Shown in pieces: positions 44,123 to 52,959 of a DNA stretch of 64,000 bases; the first letter of the stretch is position 1; each line of letters begins with the position of its first letter. The stretch is from Cryobacterium inferilacus (GTDB taxonomy: Bacteria > Actinomycetota > Actinomycetes > Actinomycetales > Microbacteriaceae), in assembly GCF_019599185.1 (NCBI RefSeq), contig NZ_JAIEUL010000009.1, positions 1 through 64,000 on the forward strand, given 5' to 3'. The notes under the pieces were generated by a model. That model was not told the DNA's origin and did not search any database. It saw only the letters and a list, made by a program, of their open reading frames with translations. The translations under genes were made by a program, and so were the position numbers.

Positions 44123-44752
44123 ATGGTCGACGATTTTCACAAGCCCACCCAGTTCTCGGGCGCCAAGTTCGAGTCGATGATGGGGGGTGAAGACCCCGCC
44201 CAGATCAGCCGCATCGCGCACGAGACCGCTCAAGCGCTGCTCAACCGGGTGCGCGACAACCCCGACCCCGAGGTGGTTGAACGGCTGGTCGCGTACACCG
44301 ACGAACACGGCGTTGATGCCGTCGCCGAGCTGTGGTCCCGGGCGACGCCGCGCAGCCTGCCAGGCGCGCTCTGGCGGATCTACCTGGTTCGGTTGCTGAT
44401 CAGGCAGGATGCCGCCGGCACGGCCTTCCTCTACCAGCGCGGCATCGACGTGGCCGTGAGCATCGACCCGGTGGTGGCGGGAGCGGCGGTGCCGACGGGC
44501 CCGACCGAGATCATTCTGCTGGCCGACGAGATCCTACGTGGCCTGTTCACCGGCGACTTCGCGGTGGCACTGGACCGGGCCGCCGCGTTCTGCCGGGTGA
44601 TCGGCGCCGGCTGCGCGAGCGTCGCCGACGACTTCGACAGCACCGAGCCCGGCCGTTCGAGCGAACTCACCACGCGCGCGCTGCGGTTCTCCACCACCGC
44701 CCAGGAGTTCGCGTCCTGCGCCAGGCTCTGGCGCAGCGACTCCCTGGAATAG
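44123..44752 (+). CDS. Conserved hypothetical, all-helical cytosolic protein
   Basis: 209-aa protein with AGGAGAAG before the ATG. No membrane segment. The N-terminal 20 residues are polar; then helices such as QISRIAHETAQALLNRVRDN and ALWRIYLVRLLIRQDA follow, and a CRVIGAGCASVADDFDS segment holds two Cys. Similar proteins appear in other actinobacteria as I recall, without known function. It precedes sigK but a separate promoter and long leader lie between. Confidence 0.65.
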   Translation: MVDDFHKPTQFSGAKFESMMGGEDPAQISRIAHETAQALLNRVRDNPDPEVVERLVAYTDEHGVDAVAELWSRATPRSLPGALWRIYLVRLLIRQDAAGTAFLYQRGIDVAVSIDPVVAGAAVPTGPTEIILLADEILRGLFTGDFAVALDRAAAFCRVIGAGCASVADDFDSTEPGRSSELTTRALRFSTTAQEFASCARLWRSDSLE

Positions 44753-44790
44753 CCGCCGCCGGGCGAACCGGAGCCCGGTGCGGGCATCCG

Positions 44791-44816
44791 GGAATGAACT
44801 CTCGGCCGATGTCGTT
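44791..44816 (+). promoter_or_regulatory. ECF-type (SigH/SigR-like) promoter before sigK
   Basis: GGAAT at 44791-44795 and GTT at 44814-44816 with exactly 18 nt between, the consensus of SigR/SigH-type stress sigma factors. Transcription would start near 44823, just before the structured region. TACACT at 44817 is an alternative housekeeping -10. Confidence 0.5.
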
Positions 44817-44829
44817 TACACTTGATGTT

Positions 44830-44909
44830 GGCCGGACCGCAGTAACCCCGGGCTCCAATATTCGCCGTCTAGAACGGCCTCGCGCCGAGAGGCGTTCTGC
44901 GGTCCGGCC
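44830..44909 (+). ncRNA. Candidate three-way-junction leader RNA of sigK
   Basis: GGCCGGACCGCAG (44830-44842) pairs perfectly over 13 bp with CTGCGGTCCGGCC (44897-44909). Inside are two hairpins: GCCGT/ACGGC (44864-44878) and CGCC/GGCG closing a GAGA (GNRA) tetraloop (44883-44894). Fits no riboswitch class I know. It lies about 120 nt before the sigK start in a leader of some 200 nt. Confidence 0.5.
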
Positions 44910-45030
44910 TTCACTCTGCCCCGCCACTGCCCGCACGGCAGGTAACGGGGGCGCAACTATTTCTCGCTTCAGACCAAACCAGCAGCGACTCGGTACCGAA
45001 CCCTCTGCATGGAAGGGGACTGGACCTGAC

Positions 45031-45624
45031 ATGCTGGATCTCATGACTGCTGAGTTCGACCTCGACGCCTCGTCGACAGCGCCTTCGAAAGAAGAGCTGC
45101 TCGCTCGGGTAGCCGAAGGCGATCAAATGGCTTTCGGTGAGCTTTACGACCAGATTGCTCCGCGCGTACTTGGCCTGGTCAAGCGCGTGCTGATCGATCA
45201 CGCACAGTCGGAGGAAGTGACCCAGGAGATATTCCTGGAGATCTGGCAGACGGCGTCGCGGTATGAGTCACAGCGTGGCGGGGCCTCAACCTGGATCATG
45301 ACCATGGCGCACCGACGTGCGATCGACCGGATTCGGTCGTCGCAGGCCGGACGCGACCGGGATACCAAGATCGGCATCCGCGACCTCGCGGTGCCGTATG
45401 ACCACGTCGCCGAAACTGTCGAGGTGAAAATCGAGCATGAAAGGGTGGAAAAGGCGATGTCCAGACTGACCGAGCTGCAACGGCAGGCCGTGAGCCTGTC
45501 GTACTTCAGTGGCTTCAGTCATCGTGAGGTCGCCGACCACCTGCACATTCCGCTCGGTACCGTCAAAACCCGACTCCGCGACGGGTTGATTCGCCTGAGA
45601 GACGAACTGGGGGTTGCGTCATGA
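45031..45624 (+). CDS. sigK: ECF sigma factor SigK
   Basis: 197-aa extracytoplasmic-function sigma factor. Region 2 (about 30-95): DQMAFGELYDQIAPRVLGLV, SEEVTQEIFLEIWQTASRY, ASTWIMTMAHRRAIDRIR. Region 4 (about 140-190): LTELQRQAVSLSYFSGFSHR and HIPLGTVKTRLRDGLIRLR. It overlaps by 4 nt with an RskA-type anti-sigma gene, the standard SigK-RskA pair that responds to envelope or redox stress. Start ATG 45031 has GGAAGGGG about 12 nt upstream; ATG 45043 is possible. Confidence 0.9.
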   Translation: MLDLMTAEFDLDASSTAPSKEELLARVAEGDQMAFGELYDQIAPRVLGLVKRVLIDHAQSEEVTQEIFLEIWQTASRYESQRGGASTWIMTMAHRRAIDRIRSSQAGRDRDTKIGIRDLAVPYDHVAETVEVKIEHERVEKAMSRLTELQRQAVSLSYFSGFSHREVADHLHIPLGTVKTRLRDGLIRLRDELGVAS

Positions 45625-46598
45625 GCAACACCGACAAGCCAGACACCAACCTGACCGGCAACGCATCCGCTGACAACCCTGCTGACCTCGCCGGAGCCTA
45701 CGCTCTGAACGCGCTCAACGCCGACGAGACCGCAGAGTACGAGCGCTACCTCGCCCGGTCGGAGCAGGCGCGCATCGAGGCCGCCGAACTCAGCGACACC
45801 GCCGTGGCCCTGGGCCTCGCCGTCGCTCCCGTGCAGCCGTCCAGCGCGCTCAAAGCCAATCTGATGGCCCAGATCGCCTCCACCCCGCAGCTGGCCCCGC
45901 TGGCTGCTCCCGCCACTCCCACGACGGTCGACCCGGCTCGCCCGGTCGAGACCGCCGCCACAACGGATGCGCCGGCCGCCGTCACCCCGATCGGCACGAC
46001 CACGCCGTCCGGCCCCGCAGCCACTGCCGGGGACGCTCCTGCCGCGACCCCGAGCTCGGCCTCAGCGCCGGGCGCACTCCCGTCTGCCGGCTCCGGGTCC
46101 GCCGGGAGCGCGTCCGAGCGGGCCCAGCGGCGCTGGTTCCAGCGCCCCGCCGGGTACCTCGTTGCGGCCGCGGCGGCCGTTGCCATCTTCGCCGGTGGCA
46201 CCTTCACCGGCCAGGCCCTGTTCGGTGGCTCAGCGGACCAGTCCGCCAAGCAGGCGGCCAGCCTCGCCGAGATCAACGCGGCAGCAGACAGCCAGCGGGC
46301 CTCCACCGAAACCGCCGGCGGCCAGGAGGCCACCCTGGTCTGGTCGGGCGAACTCGGCCTGTCCGCCATCATCGTCGAGGACCTTCCCGCTCTCGGTGAC
46401 GACGAGGACTACCAGCTCTGGTACATCGGCGAGGGCGGTCCGGTTGCCGCCGGCACGTTCGACTCCGACGGCTCGGGCACGGTGTGGCGGGTGCTCGACG
46501 GCACCATGTCCGCCGGGGATGCCGTCGGCGTCACCGTCGAACCCGCGGGTGGCTCAGACCAGCCCACCAGCGACCCGATCGTCGCCATCCAGAGCTAG
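45621..46598 (+). CDS. rskA: Anti-sigma-K factor RskA
   Basis: 325-aa membrane anti-sigma factor. The cytosolic N-terminus (ADLAGAYALNALNADETAEY) matches the SigK-binding domain and has no zinc HxxxCxxC motif, as expected. A long Ala/Pro/Thr-rich linker (about 95-165) is followed by one membrane helix (GYLVAAAAAVAIFAGGTF) and the extracytoplasmic RskA domain (LSAIIVEDLPALGDDEDYQL...WYIGEGGPVAAGTF). The linker is longer than in mycobacteria. Its release by intramembrane proteolysis would free SigK. Confidence 0.9.
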   Translation: MSNTDKPDTNLTGNASADNPADLAGAYALNALNADETAEYERYLARSEQARIEAAELSDTAVALGLAVAPVQPSSALKANLMAQIASTPQLAPLAAPATPTTVDPARPVETAATTDAPAAVTPIGTTTPSGPAATAGDAPAATPSSASAPGALPSAGSGSAGSASERAQRRWFQRPAGYLVAAAAAVAIFAGGTFTGQALFGGSADQSAKQAASLAEINAAADSQRASTETAGGQEATLVWSGELGLSAIIVEDLPALGDDEDYQLWYIGEGGPVAAGTFDSDGSGTVWRVLDGTMSAGDAVGVTVEPAGGSDQPTSDPIVAIQS

Positions 46599-46728
46599 CC
46601 GCCACGGCGCGGGTCGACGTGCCGCACGGCGCCCGCTTCCGGGCGCCGCATAGGGCGCCACGTGGCAACTCGCGCTCGCACATCCGTTGCGGTCGCACAG
46701 CGCCCAGGGCACGCATCCGGCAAGTCGG

Positions 46729-46734
46729 TAGGCT
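46729..46734 (+). promoter_or_regulatory. Leaderless -10 element of class-IV aminotransferase gene
   Basis: TAGGCT ends exactly 6 nt before the ATG at 46741. Confidence 0.5.
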
Positions 46735-46740
46735 CGGGGC

Positions 46741-47631
46741 ATGACCCTGCCTTTCACGCTGCTCATCGACCCGGAGCCGGCCGACTCCACCCGCACCGAC
46801 TTCGTCGACACGTTCCATGAGATCGACTCCGGCGCCCCGGCCTTGCGGGTCGCCGAGCTGAGCACACAGCGCGGCGACGGTATCTTCGAGACCCTCAGTG
46901 TGGTCAATGGACACCCGCAGGAGGTCGAGCCGCACATCGCCCGGCTGATCAACTCCGCGCAGATCTGCGACCTCCCCGTTCCCAATCCCGCCCAGTGGCG
47001 CGCCGCCATCGCCTACGCCGTTGAGCGCATCCCCGGTGAGGGCGAGCTGGCGCTCAAGTTCGTGCTCAGCCGTGGCGTCGAGCACGGCCCCGCACCCACC
47101 GCCTGGCTGCACGCCACCCGCGCCGCGGACTTCTCCGCCGTGCGCGAGCACGGCATCAGGGTGATCACCCTCGACCGCGGCTACCCGCGCGGTGTCGCCG
47201 AGCAGGCCCCCTGGCTCCTGATGGGTGCCAAGACCCTCAGCTACGCCATCAACATGGCGGCCCTGCGTGAGGCCAAGCGCCGCGGCGCCGACGACACCAT
47301 CTTCCTCACCCACGACGGCTACGTCATGGAGGGCCCCACCTCCAGTGTGATCATGCGCATCGACGGTCGCTACGTCACGCCGGCGCCGAGCGGGGCCATC
47401 CTGCACGGCACCACCCAGCAGAGCGTGTTCGAGCACCTCGAGGCGCACGGCGAGAGCGTCGAGTACCGCGACGTCACCGTCGACGAGCTCCGGGCGGCGG
47501 ATGCGGCGTGGCTGGTCTCCAGCGTGCGCCTCGCCGTCGCTGTGACCGCTCTGGACGGCGTGGAGTTCCCGCACGACACCGAGCTCACCCGAGCCCTCAA
47601 CGCGGCCCTGCTGGCCCGCACGGGCTCCTAG
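46741..47631 (+). CDS. Class-IV PLP enzyme, aminodeoxychorismate lyase-like
   Basis: 296-aa fold-type IV PLP protein. The PLP lysine is in LMGAKTLSYAINMAALREAK, the phosphate-binding Gly-Pro-Thr-Ser is in YVMEGPTSSVIM, and GAILHGTTQQSVFEHL follows. QRGDGIFETLSVVNG near the N-terminus matches PabC (4-amino-4-deoxychorismate lyase, folate synthesis); a D-amino-acid or branched-chain aminotransferase is the alternative. Single gene, leaderless, ended by a bidirectional terminator against pstB. Confidence 0.8.
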   Translation: MTLPFTLLIDPEPADSTRTDFVDTFHEIDSGAPALRVAELSTQRGDGIFETLSVVNGHPQEVEPHIARLINSAQICDLPVPNPAQWRAAIAYAVERIPGEGELALKFVLSRGVEHGPAPTAWLHATRAADFSAVREHGIRVITLDRGYPRGVAEQAPWLLMGAKTLSYAINMAALREAKRRGADDTIFLTHDGYVMEGPTSSVIMRIDGRYVTPAPSGAILHGTTQQSVFEHLEAHGESVEYRDVTVDELRAADAAWLVSSVRLAVAVTALDGVEFPHDTELTRALNAALLARTGS

Positions 47632-47682
47632 CGCCCTGCCGCCCCAGACCCGGTGACGGTGTCTCGTTCCGCAGGCAGACAA

Positions 47683-47716
47683 AACGCCCGGCAGACCGTG
47701 AGGGTCGCCGGGCGTT
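47683..47716. terminator. Bidirectional terminator between pabC-like gene and pstB
   Basis: AACGCCCGGC and GCCGGGCGTT form a 10-bp stem; inner GACC/GGTC continue it. AAAA on the left serves as T-run for the minus strand. Confidence 0.8.
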
Positions 47717-47737
47717 CGAAATGCGGTGAGTGGAGGC

Positions 47738-48517
47738 TTAGCCGAAGCGGCCGGAGACGTAGTCCTCTGTGGCCTGCACGGTGGGGTTGGAGAAGATCGT
47801 GGTGGTGTCGTCGTACTCGATGAGCTTGCCCGGCTTGCCGGTGCCCGCGATGTTGAAGAACGCGGTGCGGTCGGAGACCCGGGAGGCCTGCTGCATGTTG
47901 TGCGTGACGATGACGATCGTGAAGTCGGTCTTCATCTCTTCGATGAGGTCCTCGATCGCGAGGGTGGAGATCGGGTCAAGGGCCGAGCAGGGCTCGTCCA
48001 TCAGGATCACATCGGGCTGCACGGCGATGGCGCGGGCGATGCACAGACGCTGCTGCTGCCCACCGGAGAGGCTCGAGCCGGGCTTGTCCAGGCGGTCCTT
48101 CACCTCGTTCCAGAGGTTGGCGCCGCGCAGCGACTTCTCGATCAGGTCGTCGCCCTCGCTCTTGGGCATCCGGCGGTTGTTCAGCTTGACGCCGGCGAGC
48201 ACGTTGTCGCCGATCGACATGGTGGGGAACGGGTTGGGCCGCTGGAACACCATGCCCACCTGACGGCGCACGAGCACCGGGTCGACGCCGGGGCCGTAGA
48301 GGTTGTTGCCGTCGATGAGCACTTCACCGTCGACGCGGGCACCGGGGATGACCTCGTGCATGCGGTTCAGGGTGCGCAGGAACGTGGACTTGCCGCAGCC
48401 GGAGGGGCCGATCAGCGCCGTCACGGTACGCGGTTCAATGGTCAGTGACACGCCCTCGACGGCGAGGAATTTGCTGTAGTAGACGTCGAGGTCGTTGACT
48501 TCAATGCGCTTGGACAT
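47738..48517 (-). CDS. pstB: Phosphate ABC transporter ATPase
   Basis: 259-aa ATPase of the high-affinity phosphate importer. Walker [10 protein letters not shown], signature LSGGQQQR, Walker [14 protein letters not shown]-loop [14 protein letters not shown] precedes the ATG. Last gene of pstSCAB; the short distances imply one transcript. Confidence 0.97.
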   Translation of the reverse strand: MSKRIEVNDLDVYYSKFLAVEGVSLTIEPRTVTALIGPSGCGKSTFLRTLNRMHEVIPGARVDGEVLIDGNNLYGPGVDPVLVRRQVGMVFQRPNPFPTMSIGDNVLAGVKLNNRRMPKSEGDDLIEKSLRGANLWNEVKDRLDKPGSSLSGGQQQRLCIARAIAVQPDVILMDEPCSALDPISTLAIEDLIEEMKTDFTIVIVTHNMQQASRVSDRTAFFNIAGTGKPGKLIEYDDTTTIFSNPTVQATEDYVSGRFG

Positions 48518-48566
48518 GTGTTCCTTCGAATCTGGGTGAAGCTGGAGAGTCTGGGCGGCGGCGGCG

Positions 48567-49658
48567 TCAGCGGCCGAGTTTGGGGGAGAAGACCCGCGCG
48601 ATGAGGCGGGCGGCCAGGTTGAGCAGCATCACGATGAGGATCAGGGTGAGCGCTCCGGCCCAGGCGCGGTCCACGTAGGCCTGCGCGTCGGTGCCCTGGC
48701 TGGCGTACTGGTTGTACACGAACACCGGCAGGGTCATCATCCGCTCGCTGAACAGGTCGTAGTTCATGCTGGCGGTGAAACCGGCGATGATCAGCAGCGG
48801 GGCGGTTTCTCCGATCACCCGGGAGATGGAGATCATCACACCGGTGACGATGCCCGCCAGCGCGGTGGGCAGCACGACCTTGACGATGGTCAGCCACTTG
48901 GGCACGCCGAGCGCGTACGCGGCCTCGCGCAGCTCGTTCGGAACCAGCTTGAGCATCTCCTCGCTCGAGCGCACCACCACGGGGATCATCAGCACCGAAA
49001 GGGCGATCGAGCCGCCGAAGCCGAAGCGGATGCCCGGGTCGTCGAAGAGCAGCGAGAACAGCGCGTAGGCGAACAGCCCGGCCACGATCGAGGGGATGCC
49101 GGTCATCACGTCGACGAAGAAGGTGATGCCCTTGGCGAGTCGGCCGATGCCGTACTCGGTGAGGTAGATGGCCGTGAGCAGCCCGATCGGCACCGAGATC
49201 AGGGTGGCGAGTCCGGTGACGAACAGGGTACCGACGATCGCGTGCAGGGCCCCACCGCCGGCGCCCACGACGTTGCGCTGTGACTCGGTGAAGAAGGTGG
49301 GGGTGAGGAAGGCGGGCAGTCCGTTGATCACGGTGGTGCCCACCAGGGAGATCAGTGGGATCAGTGCCACGACGAACGCGATGGTGACCAGCGCGGTGAC
49401 CAGGCGGTCCTTGGCGCGGCGGATGCCCTCGACGAAGTAGGAGAACAGGAACAGGGCGATGCAGTAGAGCACGGTGCCGAAGAACAGGGTGCCGGCCCAG
49501 TTGAAGCCGTCGGTGACGCCGGCGAGGTTGATCACCAGGAAGAACGCGGCGACGACCAGCCAGCTGGCCAGGAGCACCATCAGGGAGGAGTTCTTGGGCA
49601 GTTTGCCGGCGGTGAGGGAGTTGGTGACGGGTGCGGACACGGTCAGGGTGGTGCTCAT
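48567..49658 (-). CDS. pstA: Phosphate ABC transporter permease
   Basis: 363-aa permease. The N-terminal 110 residues hold two helices beyond the usual set; the core has the ABC permease loop [20 protein letters not shown] and [17 protein letters not shown]. Typical PstA is about 280-300 aa, so the N-terminal extension (two to three helices) is notable but seen in actinobacteria. ATG shares its A with the pstC stop (TGATG). Confidence 0.95.
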   Translation of the reverse strand: MSTTLTVSAPVTNSLTAGKLPKNSSLMVLLASWLVVAAFFLVINLAGVTDGFNWAGTLFFGTVLYCIALFLFSYFVEGIRRAKDRLVTALVTIAFVVALIPLISLVGTTVINGLPAFLTPTFFTESQRNVVGAGGGALHAIVGTLFVTGLATLISVPIGLLTAIYLTEYGIGRLAKGITFFVDVMTGIPSIVAGLFAYALFSLLFDDPGIRFGFGGSIALSVLMIPVVVRSSEEMLKLVPNELREAAYALGVPKWLTIVKVVLPTALAGIVTGVMISISRVIGETAPLLIIAGFTASMNYDLFSERMMTLPVFVYNQYASQGTDAQAYVDRAWAGALTLILIVMLLNLAARLIARVFSPKLGR

Positions 49659-50602
49659 CAGTTCGCTCCCGAGAAGGCCTTGCGGCGGTTGATGATCAGA
49701 CGGGCGATCATGTTCACGATCAGGGTGATGACGAAGAGCATCAGGCCCGTTGCCAGCAGGATGTTCACGCCGACGCCGTGTGCCTCGGGGAAGTTGAGGG
49801 CGATGTTCGCGGCGATCGTGGTGGGGTTCTGCGAGGTGAGCAGCTGGAACAGAATCTGCGGGCTGGGGGAGAGCACCATGGCCACGGCCATGGTCTCGCC
49901 CAGGGCGCGCCCGAGGCCGAGCATGGCGGCGGAGATGATGCCGGCGCGGCCGAAGGGCAGTACGGCCATGGTGATCATTTCCCACCTGGTGGCGCCGAGC
50001 GCGAGGGACGCTTCCTCGTACAGAACCGGGGTCTGCAGGAAGATCTCCCGGCAGATGGCGGTGATGATGGGCAGCACCATGACCGCGAGCACGATGGCGA
50101 CGGTGAAAATGGTGCGGCCGGTGCCGGAGACCGGGCCGGCGAAGAGCGGGAACCAGCCGAACCACTCGACCAGGTTGGCGTAGAACGGTTGCAGCATCGG
50201 GGCGAGAACGCCGATACCCCACAGGCCGAAGACCACCGAGGGCACCGCGGCGAGCAGATCGATGATGTAGCCCAGGCCCGCAGCGAGCTTGCGCGGGGCG
50301 TAATGCGAGATGAACAGCGCAATGCCGATGGCGACCGGGATGGCCATCAGCAGCGCCAGGAACGCCGACCAGAGGGTGCCGAAGGCGAGCGGGGCGACGT
50401 ATGACCAGAAATTGGTGAAGTCGCCCTTGAAATCGTCGGGTTCCGCCACGAAGGCGGGAATGCTCTGGATGAGCAGGAATGCGGCGACAGCGGCCAGCAC
50501 ACCCAGGATCAGCCCGCCTGCGACGAGGGTGGCCGTGGAGAAAATCCGGTCGCCCGGTCGTTCCTTGGCCTTGATCGCAATACGGTCAACTGCGGTCGTC
50601 AT
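49658..50602 (-). CDS. pstC: Phosphate ABC transporter permease
   Basis: 314 aa from ATG 50602 (GGGAGAC upstream; an in-frame extension upstream lacks family residues). Six-helix permease with PRKLAAGLGYIIDLLAAVPS and the coupling loop ASLALGATRWEMITMAVLPF. Partner of PstA. Separated from pstS by a long hairpin. Confidence 0.95.
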   Translation of the reverse strand: MTTAVDRIAIKAKERPGDRIFSTATLVAGGLILGVLAAVAAFLLIQSIPAFVAEPDDFKGDFTNFWSYVAPLAFGTLWSAFLALLMAIPVAIGIALFISHYAPRKLAAGLGYIIDLLAAVPSVVFGLWGIGVLAPMLQPFYANLVEWFGWFPLFAGPVSGTGRTIFTVAIVLAVMVLPIITAICREIFLQTPVLYEEASLALGATRWEMITMAVLPFGRAGIISAAMLGLGRALGETMAVAMVLSPSPQILFQLLTSQNPTTIAANIALNFPEAHGVGVNILLATGLMLFVITLIVNMIARLIINRRKAFSGAN

Positions 50603-50674
50603 TCCGAGCGTCTCCCTGGAGGGGTGGGTGTTACCGGTAAAAGTGGATCTTGATCCGGACCCCAAGCCTCAGTG

Positions 50675-50719
50675 TGCCCGACCGGGCGACCGCGTGCAAC
50701 GCGCTCGCCCGATCGGGCA
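50675..50719 (-). terminator. Intercistronic hairpin between pstS and pstC
   Basis: TGCCCGACCGGGCGA and TCGCCCGATCGGGCA pair over 15 positions with one mismatch; inner GCG/CGC extends it. No T-run. It probably stabilises pstS mRNA or weakens read-through so that the binding protein is made in excess. Confidence 0.7.
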
Positions 50720-50754
50720 GGTTCACCGAGGCGCAGGGCCCAGCGGGTGTTGAG

Positions 50755-51855
50755 TTACTTGATGGTCTCGAGGACCGCGGCGACCTTGGTCTGCTGGTCG
50801 GCGGAGAGCGGTGCTGCTCCCGCGGACTCAGCGGCCTCGGCCTGGCCCTCTTCACTGGCCATGTAACCAACGTAGGCCTTCACGAGTTCAGCCTGGTCGG
50901 CATCCGCGTACTCGGTGCAGACGATGGCGTAGCTCACGAGAACCAGCGGGTACTCGGCGGGGTTGGTGGTGAGACGGTCCAGCTTGATGGCCAGATCGTT
51001 GTCGGCGCGGCCTTCGACCAGCGGCGAACCGTCGACGACGGCTGCGGCGGCCTCAGCGGTGTAAGCGACGAATTCCTCGCCGACCTTGATGTTGGCGACA
51101 CCGAGGTCACCGGCGCGCGAGGCGTCGGCGTAGCCGATGGTGCCGGTGCCGTTGGTGACGGCGTCGACGACGCCTGAGGTGCCCTGGGCGCCCTCACCGG
51201 ACTGGTACGGGAACGGGTCGGCCGGCTTCTCGGTCCACACGTCTGGCGCTGCCTGGAACAGGTAGTCGGCGAAGTTCTTGGTGGTGCCGGAGTCGTCCGA
51301 GCGGTGCACGGCGGTGATCGCCAGGTCCGGCAGGGTGGCGTCCTCGTTGAGGGCGGCGATGGCCGGGTCGTTCCAGTTGGTGATGGCGCCGGTGAAGATC
51401 TTGGCGAGGGTGTCGGCATCCATGTTGAGGTCGGTGACGCCCTCGACGTTGAAGATCACGGCGATCGGGGAGATGTAGACCGGCAGGTCGACGGCGAGAG
51501 TGTCGGGTGCGCAGCTCTCGAAGGTGCCGGCGAGTTCTTCGTCGCTCAGGTAGGAGTCTGAGCCGGCGAAGGCGGAGCCGCCGGCGATGAAGGTTTCGCG
51601 GCCGGCGCCGGAGCCCGACGGGTCGTAGTTGATGGTGACATCCGGGTTGGCGGTCTGGAACGCTGAGTACCAGGCTTCCTGGGCGGACGCCTGCGAGGAG
51701 GCTCCGCCGGCGTTCAGCGTGCCGGACAGGCCGGTCTCGACGGCGCCTTCGTCGGTGCCCGTGCTGCCGGGACCTTCGTTGGTTGCGCAGGAGGAGAGAA
51801 CGAGTGCTGCGGCAATAGCAATGACCGCCGGGCGGCCAAAACGCATGAGATTCAC
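50755..51855 (-). CDS. pstS: Phosphate-binding lipoprotein
   Basis: 366-aa periplasmic-type binding protein anchored by lipid. Signal helix AVIAIAAALVLSSC with lipobox LSSC, then Gly/Thr-rich linker. Binding motifs include GAGGSSQASAQEAWYSAF-like (N-terminal loop), DPSGSGAGRETFI and HRSDDSGTTKNFADYL, which holds the phosphate ligand Ser/Asp. GTG at 51855 has AAGGA 5 nt upstream; the ATG at 51846 has poorer spacing. First gene of pstSCAB, behind PHO boxes. Confidence 0.95.
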   Translation of the reverse strand: MNLMRFGRPAVIAIAAALVLSSCATNEGPGSTGTDEGAVETGLSGTLNAGGASSQASAQEAWYSAFQTANPDVTINYDPSGSGAGRETFIAGGSAFAGSDSYLSDEELAGTFESCAPDTLAVDLPVYISPIAVIFNVEGVTDLNMDADTLAKIFTGAITNWNDPAIAALNEDATLPDLAITAVHRSDDSGTTKNFADYLFQAAPDVWTEKPADPFPYQSGEGAQGTSGVVDAVTNGTGTIGYADASRAGDLGVANIKVGEEFVAYTAEAAAAVVDGSPLVEGRADNDLAIKLDRLTTNPAEYPLVLVSYAIVCTEYADADQAELVKAYVGYMASEEGQAEAAESAGAAPLSADQQTKVAAVLETIK

Positions 51856-51950
51856 AAGGATCCTTTTCAGGTTGACTACAGAGAATGCGATCACAGGAGA
51901 ATCCTGCGAACAAAGGCCGGTGCTGGCCCTCGTCAGACGCTATTCCGTGT

Positions 51951-51991
51951 GGTTAACGACACTCCCCCGCCTTGGTGAACGGGAGGTAAAC
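51951..51991 (-). promoter_or_regulatory. PHO box upstream of pstS
   Basis: Minus strand reads GTTTACC-N4-GTTCACC (51991-51974), two 7-mers at 11-nt pitch, as in actinobacterial PhoP/RegX3 sites. A third GTTAACC lies at 51957-51951. About 100-135 nt upstream of the pstS start. Confidence 0.75.
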
Positions 51992-52017
51992 GACATCCGT
52001 CCACTCGATGGTGCGGA

Positions 52018-52959
52018 TCAGGACCGGGGCGGGTGGGTTTCGATCGCCAGGATGCCCGCGCTCGGGTTGTCGCTGGAGAGGTGTACGACGGTGAACCCGC
52101 TGGGCGCGAGCGCGGCGGCGTTGGCCAGCCGCTGCGTCACCGGTGAGCCGGTCGCCAGGGCGATCTCGCGCAGGATGTCCGGCAGCACAGGTCCGTGGCT
52201 GCACAGCACGGCCGTCTTGCGGGCGCGGATGCGTTTGCCGACGTGGTGTCGCACGTCGCTGCTGCCGTCTTCCCAGGCGTCCTGGCTGATCAGGTCGGTG
52301 CGTTTGAACGGCACCCCGGTGGCCGCGGAGAGCGGGGCGACCGTGGTCACGCAGCGGGTGGCGGTGCTGGTGAAGATGCGCTGCGGCTGCCAGGCGCGCA
52401 CCGGGTCGACCAGGGCGGCGGCCTGGGTCACCCCGCGTTCGCTGAGCGGTCTGGTGGCGTCGGCGCCGGGCCAGTCGTGCGGGGAGGTGGCCTTGGCGTG
52501 GCGCAGAGCGATGATCGCGAAGGTGCTCGTGATGCCCTGGGCCACCAGGCGGGCGAACGCGTCGATGATCTCCCCGTCCGGCGCGTAGCTGAGGTAGGTC
52601 CTGGCCTTCTTGATGGTCACCCATTCCAGGGCCGCCACCTCGCCGTTGGGCACGAAGGTGGACTTGAGGATGTGCTCCGGGCGCACCTCAGCGGCCCAGT
52701 AGTGCACGATCTTGGCCTTTCCGCCCGGCATCGCGTACTCGGACACGCCCAGCGGCACGCCGAGGGCGATGGCCAGCCCGGTCTCCTCTTCGACCTCGCG
52801 CACGGCCGTGACCGGCAGCGTCTCGCCTGGATCGACCTTGCCCTTGGGGATGGTGATGTCGCCGTGCACGGTGCGGTGGATCAGCAGGACGTGCATCTTG
52901 CCGTCGATCAGACGCCAGCAGACCGCCCCGGCCGCGTACACGGCGGTGGGGTCGCTCAT
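52018..52959 (-). CDS. Nudix hydrolase fused to histidine phosphatase (MutT1-like)
   Basis: 313-aa two-domain protein. Residues 1-140 form the Nudix domain with [27 protein letters not shown] Nudix box (GX5EX7REVEEETG). Residues 145-313 form a histidine phosphatase with LRHAKA at the active site and a second His in [10 protein letters not shown]. Mycobacterial MutT1 of this design removes 8-oxo-GTP and Ap4A. ATG overlaps the ppk stop (ATGA), so it is coupled to ppk; pstS promoter follows. Confidence 0.9.
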   Translation of the reverse strand: MSDPTAVYAAGAVCWRLIDGKMHVLLIHRTVHGDITIPKGKVDPGETLPVTAVREVEEETGLAIALGVPLGVSEYAMPGGKAKIVHYWAAEVRPEHILKSTFVPNGEVAALEWVTIKKARTYLSYAPDGEIIDAFARLVAQGITSTFAIIALRHAKATSPHDWPGADATRPLSERGVTQAAALVDPVRAWQPQRIFTSTATRCVTTVAPLSAATGVPFKRTDLISQDAWEDGSSDVRHHVGKRIRARKTAVLCSHGPVLPDILREIALATGSPVTQRLANAAALAPSGFTVVHLSSDNPSAGILAIETHPPRS

